Source: Henriciella sp.
Lineage (GTDB): Bacteria > Pseudomonadota > Alphaproteobacteria > Caulobacterales > Hyphomonadaceae
Direction: 5' to 3'
DNA: 44,394 bases
Assembly: GCA_012960415.1 (NCBI GenBank)
Contig: DUBH01000004.1
Span: forward strand, 1 to 44,394
Positions 7,854-15,962 of the stretch are shown here, in pieces. The notes under the pieces are model-generated. The model did not search any database. It saw only the letters and a list, made by a program, of their open reading frames with translations, and was not told the origin of the DNA. Within the stretch, counting starts at the first letter, position 1; each line of letters starts with the position of its first letter. The position numbers and the translations under genes were made by a program.

Positions 7854-9638
7854 CTAGCGTTCTATCATCATGGGCCCGCGGGCCTGGACCGGAGAGTCCT
7901 GCATCATGCTGCCCTGTTCGATCAGCATCTGCACGCGCTCATCCTCCAGGACCGCGCTGAGGCGGGCGAGGGTCTGCAGATCGCTTGCGGACGCTTCGCT
8001 CATTGGGCCGAGGCCCGGAATGCCGCCTTGCGGGACAGGGTAGAACTTCACGCGGATCTCGGTGTCTTCCTCGATGCCTGCAAGCTCACGCGCCTTTGCG
8101 ATGGCATCCATCAGGCCGCCAATCTCATCGACGAGACCGATCTCGAGGGCGTCAGCGCCTGACCAGACACGGCCGCGTGCAATGTCGTCGACTTGCTCAA
8201 CGCTCATGTCACGGCCTTCGGCGACCAGGCCGATGAAGCGGTCATAGCCACGTTCCAGCCAGGCCGTCAGCATGCCGCGCTGCTCGTCGGTGAAACCTTC
8301 GAGCGTTGAAAGAGCGCCTGCGAACGGGCCGCCAACAGACACAGTTTCCGCATTGACGCCAATCTGGCGAAGGCCTTCTGCCACGGCGAGCTTGCCGCCG
8401 AAGATACCGATAGAACCAGTGATGGTCGAACGGCTCGCCATGATCCAGTCAGCGCCGGTGGAGACATAATAACCACCCGAAGCCGCGACAGAGCCCATTG
8501 ATACGACAACCGGCTTCTCGGTCTCGCGCTGGATCGTCTCGATCGCGTTCCAGATCTGGTCCGATGCGGTTGGTGAGCCACCCGGGCTGTCGACGCGGAA
8601 GACGATGGCGGATACATCGTCATCACGGCCAGCTTCGAGAATCGCGTTGGCAATCATGTCCGACGCGAAAGCAGAGCCTGCATTGATCAGGTCGCCCGAA
8701 GCGCCGCCCGTCACGATCGGGCCTTCACCGCCAACGACAGCGATCATCTTGGAGCCCAGCGGGGCAGACGACGGCGTGTATTCAAGGATGTCGAGCATCT
8801 TCGCATCTTCGCCGGCACGTTCTTTGGCCGCGGAGATCGCATCTTCAGGCCAGCCAAGCTTGTCAGCGATACCCGCATCGATCATCGCTTGAGGGCTGAG
8901 CGGGCCGGACGTCAACGCATCGCTAAGCGCCGCATATTCAATGCCGCGGTCTTCCGCGATGTCCTGAAGCGAAGTCGACCAGAGCGATTCGGCAAGAGCG
9001 GTCATCGCTTCGCGGTGTGGCTCTGTATATCCGGTCTGTTTGTAGACGTTAGGAGCGTTCTTGTATTCGTAGAACTGTTCGATCTCGGCCGTGACGTTCA
9101 GCCGGTCCAGAAGGTCCTTGAAGAAAAGGGTCTCGAAAACGATGCCGCCTGGCAGGTAGTCGCCGCCCGGCTGAACCCAGATCTCGTCAGCTGCAGCGAC
9201 CGCGCGCAGTGCAGATGGGCCGCCAGCATACGTGCCCTGAGAGGAGACGATAACGAACTTGCCCGCATCGCGGAGGCGATGGATTGCATCGCGCAGCTCT
9301 TCGGCGCGCGATGAGCCGACCGAATATTCGCTTGCGCGGATTAGAACGCCTTTGACGTTCTCATCGGTGCGCGCCGCATCGAGACGGGTGAGAACATTGA
9401 CGAACCCCTTCTGACCGAAGATCGCACCAAGGCCCTGCGTGGCTGGCTGATCGGCGAGCTCATCGCGCAGGTCCATGGTCAGGACCGTATTGCCCGTAGC
9501 GCTGCCATCACTCTGAAACGAGGACAGCTGTGAATTGACGAAACCACCAATCATTGCGGCGGCGATGAATGCCAGTAGAATCGCACCTAGGATGGTGCCG
9601 ACGATCGCGCCGCCGAAGGCTGTGAAAAAAGTCTTCAC
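7854..9638 (-). CDS. sppA: Signal peptide peptidase SppA, 67K (long) type
   Basis: A 594-aa inner-membrane serine protease that degrades cleaved signal peptides. An N-terminal transmembrane helix (about residues 8-32) anchors two tandem S49 domains, as in the 67-kDa E. coli form. The general-base lysine is in YEYKNAPN (near K193) in the first domain and the nucleophile is in GSVAASGGYY (near S387) in the second. RVDSPGGSP and TITGSIGIFGGKL are typical S49 motifs. It is monocistronic, with a hairpin after the stop and tRNA-Pro upstream on the same strand. Confidence 0.95.
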   Translation of the reverse strand: MKTFFTAFGGAIVGTILGAILLAFIAAAMIGGFVNSQLSSFQSDGSATGNTVLTMDLRDELADQPATQGLGAIFGQKGFVNVLTRLDAARTDENVKGVLIRASEYSVGSSRAEELRDAIHRLRDAGKFVIVSSQGTYAGGPSALRAVAAADEIWVQPGGDYLPGGIVFETLFFKDLLDRLNVTAEIEQFYEYKNAPNVYKQTGYTEPHREAMTALAESLWSTSLQDIAEDRGIEYAALSDALTSGPLSPQAMIDAGIADKLGWPEDAISAAKERAGEDAKMLDILEYTPSSAPLGSKMIAVVGGEGPIVTGGASGDLINAGSAFASDMIANAILEAGRDDDVSAIVFRVDSPGGSPTASDQIWNAIETIQRETEKPVVVSMGSVAASGGYYVSTGADWIMASRSTITGSIGIFGGKLAVAEGLRQIGVNAETVSVGGPFAGALSTLEGFTDEQRGMLTAWLERGYDRFIGLVAEGRDMSVEQVDDIARGRVWSGADALEIGLVDEIGGLMDAIAKARELAGIEEDTEIRVKFYPVPQGGIPGLGPMSEASASDLQTLARLSAVLEDERVQMLIEQGSMMQDSPVQARGPMMIER

Positions 9639-9756
9639 GATAAATAGTCTCCAAACCCGTTCTTATCGGTTAACGATATGAACCTTATCGAATAAAAGTA
9701 AAGGGCAGATGTGAGCGCTATATTTTATTGGCTTGATCGCATTGCGAGCAGCTGAA

Positions 9757-9833
9757 TGGTCGGAACAGGAGGATTCGAACCTCCGACCCCCGCCTCCCGA
9801 AGACGGTGCTCTACCAGGCTGAGCTATGTTCCG
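9757..9833 (-). tRNA. tRNA-Pro (anticodon CGG)
   Basis: A 77-nt cloverleaf on the minus strand with encoded CCA. The acceptor arm CGGAACA pairs with TGTTCCG. The D arm is GCTCAGCCTGGTAGAGC. The anticodon stem CCGTC/GGCGG carries the loop TTCGGGA, giving anticodon CGG. The T arm is GGAGG-TTCGAAT-CCTCC. Confidence 0.95.
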
Positions 9834-9981
9834 AAGCCAGCGCGCGCCGCTATATATGAGCGTGGATTTGCTGACAAGAAGCCCCGCCTGCACGTGCTGT
9901 AATCGCTTCCACTGTCATTGTCTGAAGAGGGGTGTTGCAACGGCCATACAGTTTGAGTATGACCCGGCCTTCCTGAGATGT

Positions 9982-10056
9982 TGGGGTATCGCCAAGTGGT
10001 AAGGCATCGGTTTTTGGTATCGACATTCCCAGGTTCGAATCCTGGTCCCCCAGCCA
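9982..10056 (+). tRNA. tRNA-Gln (anticodon TTG)
   Basis: A 75-nt cloverleaf with encoded CCA. The acceptor arm is TGGGGTA against TCCCCCA, the anticodon stem TCGGT/ATCGA with loop TTTTGGT gives anticodon TTG, and the T arm is CCCAG-GTTCGAAT-CCTGG. Position 6 (T) faces C at position 67, so the acceptor stem has one T-C mismatch. The rest is canonical. Confidence 0.92.
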
Positions 10057-10520
10057 CTCTCTCTATTTGACCAACATGGTCTCCGCCTGCACAACCAGTG
10101 GGCGCGCAAACGCCTTTCAGGCGATCTTCGAAGTTCATTTTACCCGCAACGGGCGCAAAACGCGCCACGTACCTACTGCGATACGGGATTGTGCTTGCGA
10201 TTTGATCCGCTTAGCGTTTTAACGGCAAGCAAGACCCATTGATCCACGCCAGACGTGTTGCTACCGTCCGGTCGTATGGCGCTTGAATACCGACGGTATT
10301 GCCGGATCAAGTCTAGAACAGAAGAGTGCGAAAGAGCGCTCCGTACAATTGGGGAGGTGCCGGGTGTCTCAACGATGTCCGCCTCCGAACTGCCGGGATG
10401 TGTGTGTTTCCGGGATAAGCATAGAGTAGCGGCCCACCGTTCAGGGGGTGCAGGCCGTTTCGGAATTTCACCGTGCAGTATCGTTCTGCATGACCATTCG
10501 GAGAGTGAGAGGCAAACCTC
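10057..10520 (+). promoter_or_regulatory. Intergenic region before the TonB operon, with a 15-bp palindrome
   Basis: A 464-bp stretch with no convincing gene. It must hold the promoter of the following operon, but I see no good sigma-70 match. The one notable element is an odd-centred perfect palindrome at 10286-10300 (AATACCG-A-CGGTATT), about 220 bp before the DUF3450 start, which could be an operator. A Shine-Dalgarno-like AGAGG sits just before the ATG at 10521. Confidence 0.45.
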
Positions 10521-11300
10521 ATGAAAGAAGTACTGACACCGGCGCGGGGTGTTATCGCGGCGGCTCTTATCGCCGGGCTGGTAATGCCAGCAGTGGCGCA
10601 AAGCCAGTTGCGCCAGGCACTGGAAACCGGCGAACAGGCAACCCGCAGAGCCGAACAGGTGCAGGAGCAGATCAACCAGCTCGACGATCAGCGTTCTGAC
10701 CTGGTTAGCGAATTCCGCACGCTTCTCCAGCGCACGCAGGCCGCGCAACTTTATGCGCGCCAGCAGGAGAAAGTCGTTGAGAGCCAGCGCCGTGAGCTTG
10801 AGTCGCTCCAGGAGCAGCTTGGCCGCGTTGACGAGATCACCGCGCAAACGACGCCGATGCTCCTCGACATGATCGCTGACCTTGAGGCCTTCGTTCAGGC
10901 GGACCTCCCGTTCCGCACCGAAGACCGCATGGAGCGCATTGCGAACCTCCGGGCCGCAATGGAAAACGCACAGGTCCCAATCGTTGAGCAATACCGTCTG
11001 ATCATCGAGGCTTATAAGTCTGAGATGGAATACGGTCGCACGATCGACACCTGGCCTGAGGAAATTGACATCAACGGCAATACCGTGATGGTCGACATGT
11101 TCCTCTATGGCCGCGTCGCGCTCGTCTACATGTCGCCTGATCGCCGCTATGCAGCCCGCTGGGACCGCAATGAGCAGCAGTGGGTGCCGGTCGAGAGCCG
11201 CTTCAAGGAAGACATCGCCACTGCGATCAAGGTCGCGAAGGGCACCACGACGCCGAGCGTTCTCTACGCACCGGCTTCTAAGCTTGATGTCGAAGTCTAA
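10521..11300 (+). CDS. DUF3450 periplasmic coiled-coil protein of the TonB system
   Basis: A 259-aa protein with a Sec signal peptide (cleavage likely after AVAQ, about residue 27), then a long heptad-like helix (about 28-110) and a C-terminal globular part containing EYRLI-like and LYGRVALVYMSPD segments typical of DUF3450. Members of this family are encoded directly before TtpC/ExbB-type proton channels and are thought to be periplasmic accessory components of TonB2-type energisers. It is the first gene of a collinear operon with only 26 bp before the next gene. Confidence 0.88.
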   Translation: MKEVLTPARGVIAAALIAGLVMPAVAQSQLRQALETGEQATRRAEQVQEQINQLDDQRSDLVSEFRTLLQRTQAAQLYARQQEKVVESQRRELESLQEQLGRVDEITAQTTPMLLDMIADLEAFVQADLPFRTEDRMERIANLRAAMENAQVPIVEQYRLIIEAYKSEMEYGRTIDTWPEEIDINGNTVMVDMFLYGRVALVYMSPDRRYAARWDRNEQQWVPVESRFKEDIATAIKVAKGTTTPSVLYAPASKLDVEV

Positions 11301-11326
11301 GCGCCACCGATCCAGAGGAATATGAG

Positions 11327-12733
11327 ATGAAAAACTTCAAGAAGTCTCTGCAGACCCTTGGCGCGGCAGCGCTTGTTGCAGGTTCTGCATTTACGATTAC
11401 CGCCCCTGCCGTTGCGCAAAACAGCAATGTCTCGCTCAGCGACATTCTGCGCCGCGTCCAGCAGGACTCCCAGCAGATGTCGGCGGAAGACCAGCGCCGT
11501 CTGCAGGAATTCCGTCAGGAAACCGCTGAACAGCAGTCCCGCATGTCCGAAGCCCGTTCGCAGCTCCAGGCTGCTGAGGCTCGCGGCCGGACCCTTTCGG
11601 CAGAATTCGACGAGAACGAGCGTCAGCTTTCCGAGCTGTCCGCTGAACTTGAAACCCAGGCTGGTGACTTCGGCGAACTGCTTGGTCAGTTCCGTACCGC
11701 AGCTGGTGAGACGATGCCGATCATTCGTGAATCGCTCTCCAACTACGAGTATGGTGGCCGTGCCGAGAAACTCGCTGAAGTTTCCGAAGCCCGTTCGCTT
11801 CCAACTCGCGAAGACCTGGACGCACTTCCAAAAGCAATGCTGCAGGAAATGATCGCCCAGTCTGAGGTCAAGACCTTCACCACGTCCGTTGCGGGCGCTG
11901 GTCCAGAAGGCGAAGTTGCAGACGTTGAGCTGATGCGTGTCGGTATCTTCACCGCGGCAACGACCGACGATGTGCGCTTTGTGGAGGTCATCACCGATAC
12001 CAACAGCGAGCCTTATCTGCGCGTTCTCAAGGCCCAGCCGGGCGGCAGCTTCGCTTCCGCAATGCGTAGCCTGATCAACTCTGAGCCTGGTGAGACCGTC
12101 ATCACGCCGATCGACCCGTCCAAGGGTGACCTGTTCGCAGTCGCCGGCGAAATGCCGACCTTCGAACAGCGTATCCAGCAAGGTGGTACGGTTGGTTACG
12201 TGATCCTCGTTCTGCTTGCGATCGGTGCCGCGTTCGCGATCTTCAAGATCGTTACGCTCTTCCTCATGGGTTCCGCGATGCGCCGCACCGCAAAGACCCG
12301 CAAGGCAGGTACCGGCAACCCGCTGGCCCGCGTCTTCGAAGCTTACGAGCAGAACAAGCATCAGGACCTTGAGTCCCTCGAGCTGAAGCTTGACGAACAG
12401 ATCCTCCGCGAATCGCCGAAAATCGAGCGCTTCAACGACGTCGTTAAGGTTCTCGCCGCTGTTGCACCGCTTCTCGGCCTTCTCGGTACGGTTATCGGTA
12501 TGATCATCACCTTTACCGCCATCACCAACTTCGGTGCCGGCGATCCGAAGCTGATGGCCGGCGGTATCTCGGTTGCTCTCATGACGACGGTTCTTGGTCT
12601 CGTCGCAGCTATCCCGCTGCTTCTGCTTCACGCCATCGCGTCCTCCATGGCACGTGGCAACCAGCAGATCCTCGATGAGCAAGCCGCCGGCCTCGTTGCT
12701 GAGCGTGCAGAGTCCAACACGGTGACGGCCTAA
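11327..12733 (+). CDS. TtpC-like MotA/TolQ/ExbB proton-channel protein with periplasmic domain
   Basis: A 468-aa protein. It has a signal peptide (to about residue 29, TAPAVAQ), a long Gln/Glu-rich coiled-coil periplasmic region (about 30-270), a transmembrane helix near 290 (YVILVLLAIGAAFAIFKIV), and a C-terminal MotA/TolQ/ExbB domain with VLAAVAPLLGLLGTVIGMI near 380-400 and a final membrane helix. This layout is that of TtpC, the extra ExbB-like subunit of TonB2 systems in Vibrio and Shewanella. Its likely role is to couple proton flow to the TonB proteins encoded downstream. AGAGGA precedes the ATG. Confidence 0.9.
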   Translation: MKNFKKSLQTLGAAALVAGSAFTITAPAVAQNSNVSLSDILRRVQQDSQQMSAEDQRRLQEFRQETAEQQSRMSEARSQLQAAEARGRTLSAEFDENERQLSELSAELETQAGDFGELLGQFRTAAGETMPIIRESLSNYEYGGRAEKLAEVSEARSLPTREDLDALPKAMLQEMIAQSEVKTFTTSVAGAGPEGEVADVELMRVGIFTAATTDDVRFVEVITDTNSEPYLRVLKAQPGGSFASAMRSLINSEPGETVITPIDPSKGDLFAVAGEMPTFEQRIQQGGTVGYVILVLLAIGAAFAIFKIVTLFLMGSAMRRTAKTRKAGTGNPLARVFEAYEQNKHQDLESLELKLDEQILRESPKIERFNDVVKVLAAVAPLLGLLGTVIGMIITFTAITNFGAGDPKLMAGGISVALMTTVLGLVAAIPLLLLHAIASSMARGNQQILDEQAAGLVAERAESNTVTA

Positions 12734-12763
12734 CGGTCGTCACCTCCTTCGGGAGGTACCCTT

Positions 12764-13279
12764 ATGGGACTAGGACTTAACCAGCTTGAAGAATTTCTGG
12801 CGCGTGGCGGGCCCGTCCTGCTTGTCATTATGGTGGCGACGTTCATCATGTGGGCGCTTATTCTGGAACGGCTGTTCTACTTCCGCCTGGCCCACAAATC
12901 GGTCGCTAGAGAAGCGATCGAAGAGTGGAACGCCCGGTCGGACCGCAAGTCGGTGCTGGCACACTGGGTTCGCGACAAGCTGATCTCGGAAGTCCGGATG
13001 AAAGCTGAAGCGAACGTCCAGATGACCAAGGCAATGGTGGCTCTTGCTCCATTGCTCGGTCTTCTTGGCACGGTGACGGGCATGGTCGCAGTGTTCGACG
13101 TCATGGCGATCACCGATGGTGCTGATGCAAAATCCATGTCTGGCGGTGTGTCGCAAGCGACAATCCCGACCATGGCAGGGATGGTCGCATCCATCTCCGG
13201 TATCCTGTTCACCTCCGGCATGGACCGTAAGGTCAATCGCCTGGTGCAGGGCGTAGAAGACGAAATGGAGATTGCATAA
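12764..13279 (+). CDS. exbB: ExbB proton-channel subunit
   Basis: A 171-aa MotA/TolQ/ExbB family inner-membrane protein of the short type. Transmembrane helix 1 is at about 18-40 (GPVLLVIMVATFIMWALIL) and the conserved pore pair lies around VALAPLLGLLGTVTGMVAVF (about 92-112) and the final helix with TIPTMAGMVASISGILF. It partners ExbD to energise TonB. The ATG follows a strong GGGAGG site. The stop overlaps the exbD start by one base (TAATG), so the two are translationally coupled. Confidence 0.93.
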   Translation: MGLGLNQLEEFLARGGPVLLVIMVATFIMWALILERLFYFRLAHKSVAREAIEEWNARSDRKSVLAHWVRDKLISEVRMKAEANVQMTKAMVALAPLLGLLGTVTGMVAVFDVMAITDGADAKSMSGGVSQATIPTMAGMVASISGILFTSGMDRKVNRLVQGVEDEMEIA

Positions 13280-13686
13280 TGCGAGGCAGACAATCGAAAC
13301 AGGCCGATGAGGCAAGCGTCGATCTAACGCCGATGCTGGATGTGGTCTTCATCCTTCTCATCTTCTTCATCGTGACATCGACCTTCATCCAGGAAGAGGC
13401 GCTTGGCCTTGAGCCACCGCCTCCTCCGTCGCAGGCCGAGAGCAATCCGGACCAGTCAGCCATCCTGATTTACGTTGGTGAGGACAACCTCATTACCGTG
13501 AATGGTCGTCTGACGGACATCAGCGGTGTGCGGGCGAATATGGAGCGTCTCCGGGCAGAAAACCCTGAAAGCGCGCTCATCATCCAGGCGCATCCTCAGG
13601 CACGCACCGGCACGATCGTGAAGATCCGTGACGAGGCATACAATGCCCAGATGACCCGGGTGAACATCGTTCAGAGTGAAAGTTAG
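13279..13686 (+). CDS. exbD: ExbD biopolymer transport protein, copy 1
   Basis: A 135-aa single-pass ExbD/TolR family protein. It has a short cytoplasmic N-terminus, then VDLTPMLDVVFILLIFFIVT with the essential membrane-embedded aspartate near residue 25, and a periplasmic domain containing the INGR-like VNGRL and a C-terminal TRVNIV strand. It is the proton-translocating partner of ExbB. A second ExbD follows 12 bp later. The two share the membrane segment but diverge in the periplasmic part, so they may form a heterodimer or serve different TonB proteins. Confidence 0.93.
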   Translation: MRGRQSKQADEASVDLTPMLDVVFILLIFFIVTSTFIQEEALGLEPPPPPSQAESNPDQSAILIYVGEDNLITVNGRLTDISGVRANMERLRAENPESALIIQAHPQARTGTIVKIRDEAYNAQMTRVNIVQSES

Positions 13687-13697
13687 GAGACCGAAAT

Positions 13698-14114
13698 ATG
13701 GCACGTAGAAAACGTATTTCGTCGTCCAGCTCGTCAGCTGAAGATGACGTAAACCTCACGCCAATGCTTGACGTGGTGTTTATCCTCCTCATCTTCTTCA
13801 TTGTGACCGCGCAGTTCATCAAGGAACCTGGTGTCGAAATCAGCAGGACCGAAGTGGACAATACCGAGCGGCAAAACCCTCTCGGTATCCTGATCGCGAT
13901 CGATGAAGAGAGCGATATCTACATCGACAAGGAAGTCGTGACGCTCCAGGAAGTCGGTTTCCGCATTCGCGAACTTCGCGAAGACAATCCAAAAGGGCGC
14001 CTCGTCGTCCAGGCGGACCAGGATTCTGACGCGGGTGTTTTGATTTCCCTGCTGGAGATCATCAACAACGAAGATGGTTTGACCGCAGTGCCGGTCTCCG
14101 TCGAGCAGGAATAG
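13698..14114 (+). CDS. exbD: ExbD biopolymer transport protein, copy 2
   Basis: A 138-aa ExbD/TolR family protein with a Ser-rich cytoplasmic N-terminus (RISSSSSSAEDDVN), the segment LTPMLDVVFILLIFFIVT with the conserved aspartate near residue 25, and a periplasmic domain with IDEESDIYIDKEVV and VVQADQDSDAGVLI. TAGGAG sits at ideal spacing before the ATG. Together with ExbB, TtpC and TonB it completes the energiser. Paired ExbD genes are common in DUF3450/TtpC operons of marine proteobacteria. Confidence 0.93.
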   Translation: MARRKRISSSSSSAEDDVNLTPMLDVVFILLIFFIVTAQFIKEPGVEISRTEVDNTERQNPLGILIAIDEESDIYIDKEVVTLQEVGFRIRELREDNPKGRLVVQADQDSDAGVLISLLEIINNEDGLTAVPVSVEQE

Positions 14115-14123
14115 GAGAAACAC

Positions 14124-14750
14124 ATGTTTTCCAATCCAATCATTCGTTTGATCATTGGTATTCCTCTTGCGGCTATCGTTGTGTTCGCGCTCTTCACCTT
14201 CATGTACTCGATGATCAATCAGGAGTATGAGCAACCGGAGAATGCCGAACAGCGCGTTCTTGAGCGCATTACGCCGGCAGACGACAATCAGGAGGTGCGG
14301 ACACGCGCACGGAACAAGCCACAACGGCTCGATTCCGCGGACAAGCCGCCGCCACCACCTAAAATGTCCGCTTCGCGTTCGGACATTGATCTCCCGACGC
14401 CTAGCATCCAGGGTGCTGCGCCAACGGAACTCAATGTCGACCGTCTGGACTCGCTTGCGATCGACCCGGTTGCCATCTCGGACCGCGACGCCCAGCCGAT
14501 CCGCCCGCCGGTGCCGACCTATCCTCAGCGCGCAGCTGAGCGTGGCATCGAAGGTACCTGCGACGTCCGCTTTGACGTGGACACGCGTGGCCGCCCCTAC
14601 AATGTGACGGCGACCTGCAGCGATAGCGCCTTCAAGCGTGAAGCAGAGCGCGCCGTCCAGCGTGTGGAGTTCGCGCCGAAGATCGTCCGCGGTCAGCCGG
14701 CAGAGCGCCGCAATGTGGTCTACCCACTGGAATTCCGTCTCGACGGTTAA
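14124..14750 (+). CDS. tonB: TonB energy transducer, copy 1
   Basis: A 208-aa TonB. The N-terminal membrane anchor is at about 5-30 (IRLIIGIPLAAIVVFALFTF). The periplasmic linker is short, with just a PPPPP patch near 73 instead of long Glu-Pro/Lys-Pro repeats. The C-terminal TonB fold begins at YPQRAAERGIEGTCDVRFDV and ends with FAPKI and VYPLEFRLDG. It transmits proton-motive energy to outer-membrane receptors. It is the last gene of the first transcription unit: TAGGAG precedes it and a terminator follows the stop. Confidence 0.93.
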   Translation: MFSNPIIRLIIGIPLAAIVVFALFTFMYSMINQEYEQPENAEQRVLERITPADDNQEVRTRARNKPQRLDSADKPPPPPKMSASRSDIDLPTPSIQGAAPTELNVDRLDSLAIDPVAISDRDAQPIRPPVPTYPQRAAERGIEGTCDVRFDVDTRGRPYNVTATCSDSAFKREAERAVQRVEFAPKIVRGQPAERRNVVYPLEFRLDG

Positions 14751-14773
14751 TCCAGGGCGAAAGCTAAAATCAG

Positions 14774-14803
14774 AAAAGCCCGGTCGTCATGGCCGGGCTT
14801 TTT
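14774..14803 (+). terminator. Terminator of the DUF3450-ttpC-exbBDD-tonB operon
   Basis: A 10-bp stem (AAAAGCCCGG with CCGGGCTTTT) flanks a 9-nt loop, with T at 14799-14803. It lies 24 bp after the tonB stop and separates the first operon from the second tonB. The stretch 14804-15083 after it shows no convincing gene on either strand. Confidence 0.85.
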
Positions 14804-15083
14804 GCATTTTGGGCAGGCGATATTGTGGCGTTTGTCAGAAGAAGGCGTCTGGACGGTCGGTAACCTCTCCGTCCGCCTCGATCGGCGCGCTTCCACCGAA
14901 AATTATTCTCCCGAATTGTGCGGGTAGGGCAGGCGGTGACGAGGTCTAGCCGGGAAGGCGAGCTGCCCCGCGATCACGGACGCCGAAACTCCCGGAGACC
15001 CGCCTGTGTTCGGGCGCGGCAAACTCTGAAGTCTCGACGACTTTTCAGCATGGCTCGACAATTTCTCATCGCGCCACCTGACG

Positions 15084-15112
15084 TTGACAAGATTACTCGA
15101 TAGTAATAGTAT
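15084..15112 (+). promoter_or_regulatory. Sigma-70-type promoter with internal inverted repeat, before second tonB
   Basis: A consensus -35 TTGACA (15084-15089), a 17-bp spacer and a -10-like TAGTAT (15107-15112) lie 26 bp before the second tonB ATG, in an unusually AT-rich stretch. The spacer contains an inverted repeat TTACT-CGAT-AGTAA (15093-15106), a plausible repressor operator. A TATAAC three bases further right is an alternative -10 with a poor 20-bp spacer. Confidence 0.6.
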
Positions 15113-15138
15113 AACATCATAATATAAGGGAGAGCGCT

Positions 15139-15762
15139 ATGTTTCAGAATTCCCTCTCACGGCCACTCCTTGGTTTACCGATTGCCGCATTCATCGTGGT
15201 CGGGCTGTTTTCGTTCATGAGATCAATGATCAGTAGCGAGTTTACGCCACCCGAACCGGTCGAAGCGCGCGAAATTATCGTCCTCACAATGCCAGACGAA
15301 GCGCCGGAAAGGGCCCACAAGACGGCGCGACCACAGCGAATCGATCTGGCACCGCCCCCACCCCGGGCCCCGCGCTATCAGGCATCGGCGGATGCAGTTC
15401 CGCTGACGCAAGTCGCATTCGCCCCGGCTGATACAGGCCTCGAAAGTGCGGGACTGTTTGACCGATTGGTCATATCACCCATTGCCATCAATGAGCGGGA
15501 TGCGAGGCCGATCCAGCCACCGAATCCCGTCTATCCAAGCGCGATGCAGGCCCGTGGCATCGAGGGCAGCTGCGAGGTTCACCTGAATGTGGACCCGCAG
15601 GGACGCCCCTTTAATGTCGAAGCGATCTGTAGCCATGACGGATTTCGCCGGGAGGCCGAACGCGCCGTCAAACAGGTCAGATTCGTACCAAAAATCGAAA
15701 AAGGGTCGCCTGTGACGCGAACTGGCGTGATCTATCCGCTCGAATTCGGGATTGAGGGCTGA
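15139..15762 (+). CDS. tonB: TonB energy transducer, copy 2
   Basis: A 207-aa paralog of the upstream TonB with the same architecture: membrane anchor (about 7-28), short linker with a PPPP patch, and a C-terminal domain starting YPSAMQARGIEGSCEVHLNV and ending VIYPLEFGIEG. The linker differs strongly from copy 1, while the N-terminal M-F-x-N start and C-terminal fold are conserved, suggesting duplication followed by specialisation for different receptors. It has its own promoter and a good AGGGAG site. Copy 1 is in the operon with ExbB/ExbD, whereas this copy is separated from it by a terminator. Confidence 0.92.
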   Translation: MFQNSLSRPLLGLPIAAFIVVGLFSFMRSMISSEFTPPEPVEAREIIVLTMPDEAPERAHKTARPQRIDLAPPPPRAPRYQASADAVPLTQVAFAPADTGLESAGLFDRLVISPIAINERDARPIQPPNPVYPSAMQARGIEGSCEVHLNVDPQGRPFNVEAICSHDGFRREAERAVKQVRFVPKIEKGSPVTRTGVIYPLEFGIEG

Positions 15763-15962
15763 TCGAGTGCGTTGGCGCGCCGCTGAAGCGTTGACGCGGC
15801 GGGCCTGAGCAAGCATATCTTATAACAAAGCGAAGTGACGCTAACTGCCGATAAAACAGATATATCGCCGGCGGATCAATTTCAGGCAGATGCACGTTAA
15901 AGCCTTCAGGCGATGTGCATGAGAGAGTTTCCGCCGCTATCGGCGAAAAGGAGTGAGACACC

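Noticed and set aside
10255-10524. An 89-codon frame ending in an ATGA overlap with the DUF3450 gene
   Set aside because: No signal, domain or ribosome-binding site. The composition is rich in Arg/Cys/Ser as in random high-GC frames, and it covers a region more likely to be the operon's promoter.
11297-12682. A 461-codon minus-strand frame opposite ttpC
   Set aside because: It is the reverse frame of a strongly supported membrane channel gene. It is His/Gly/Arg-rich with no recognisable domain, typical of high-GC shadows.
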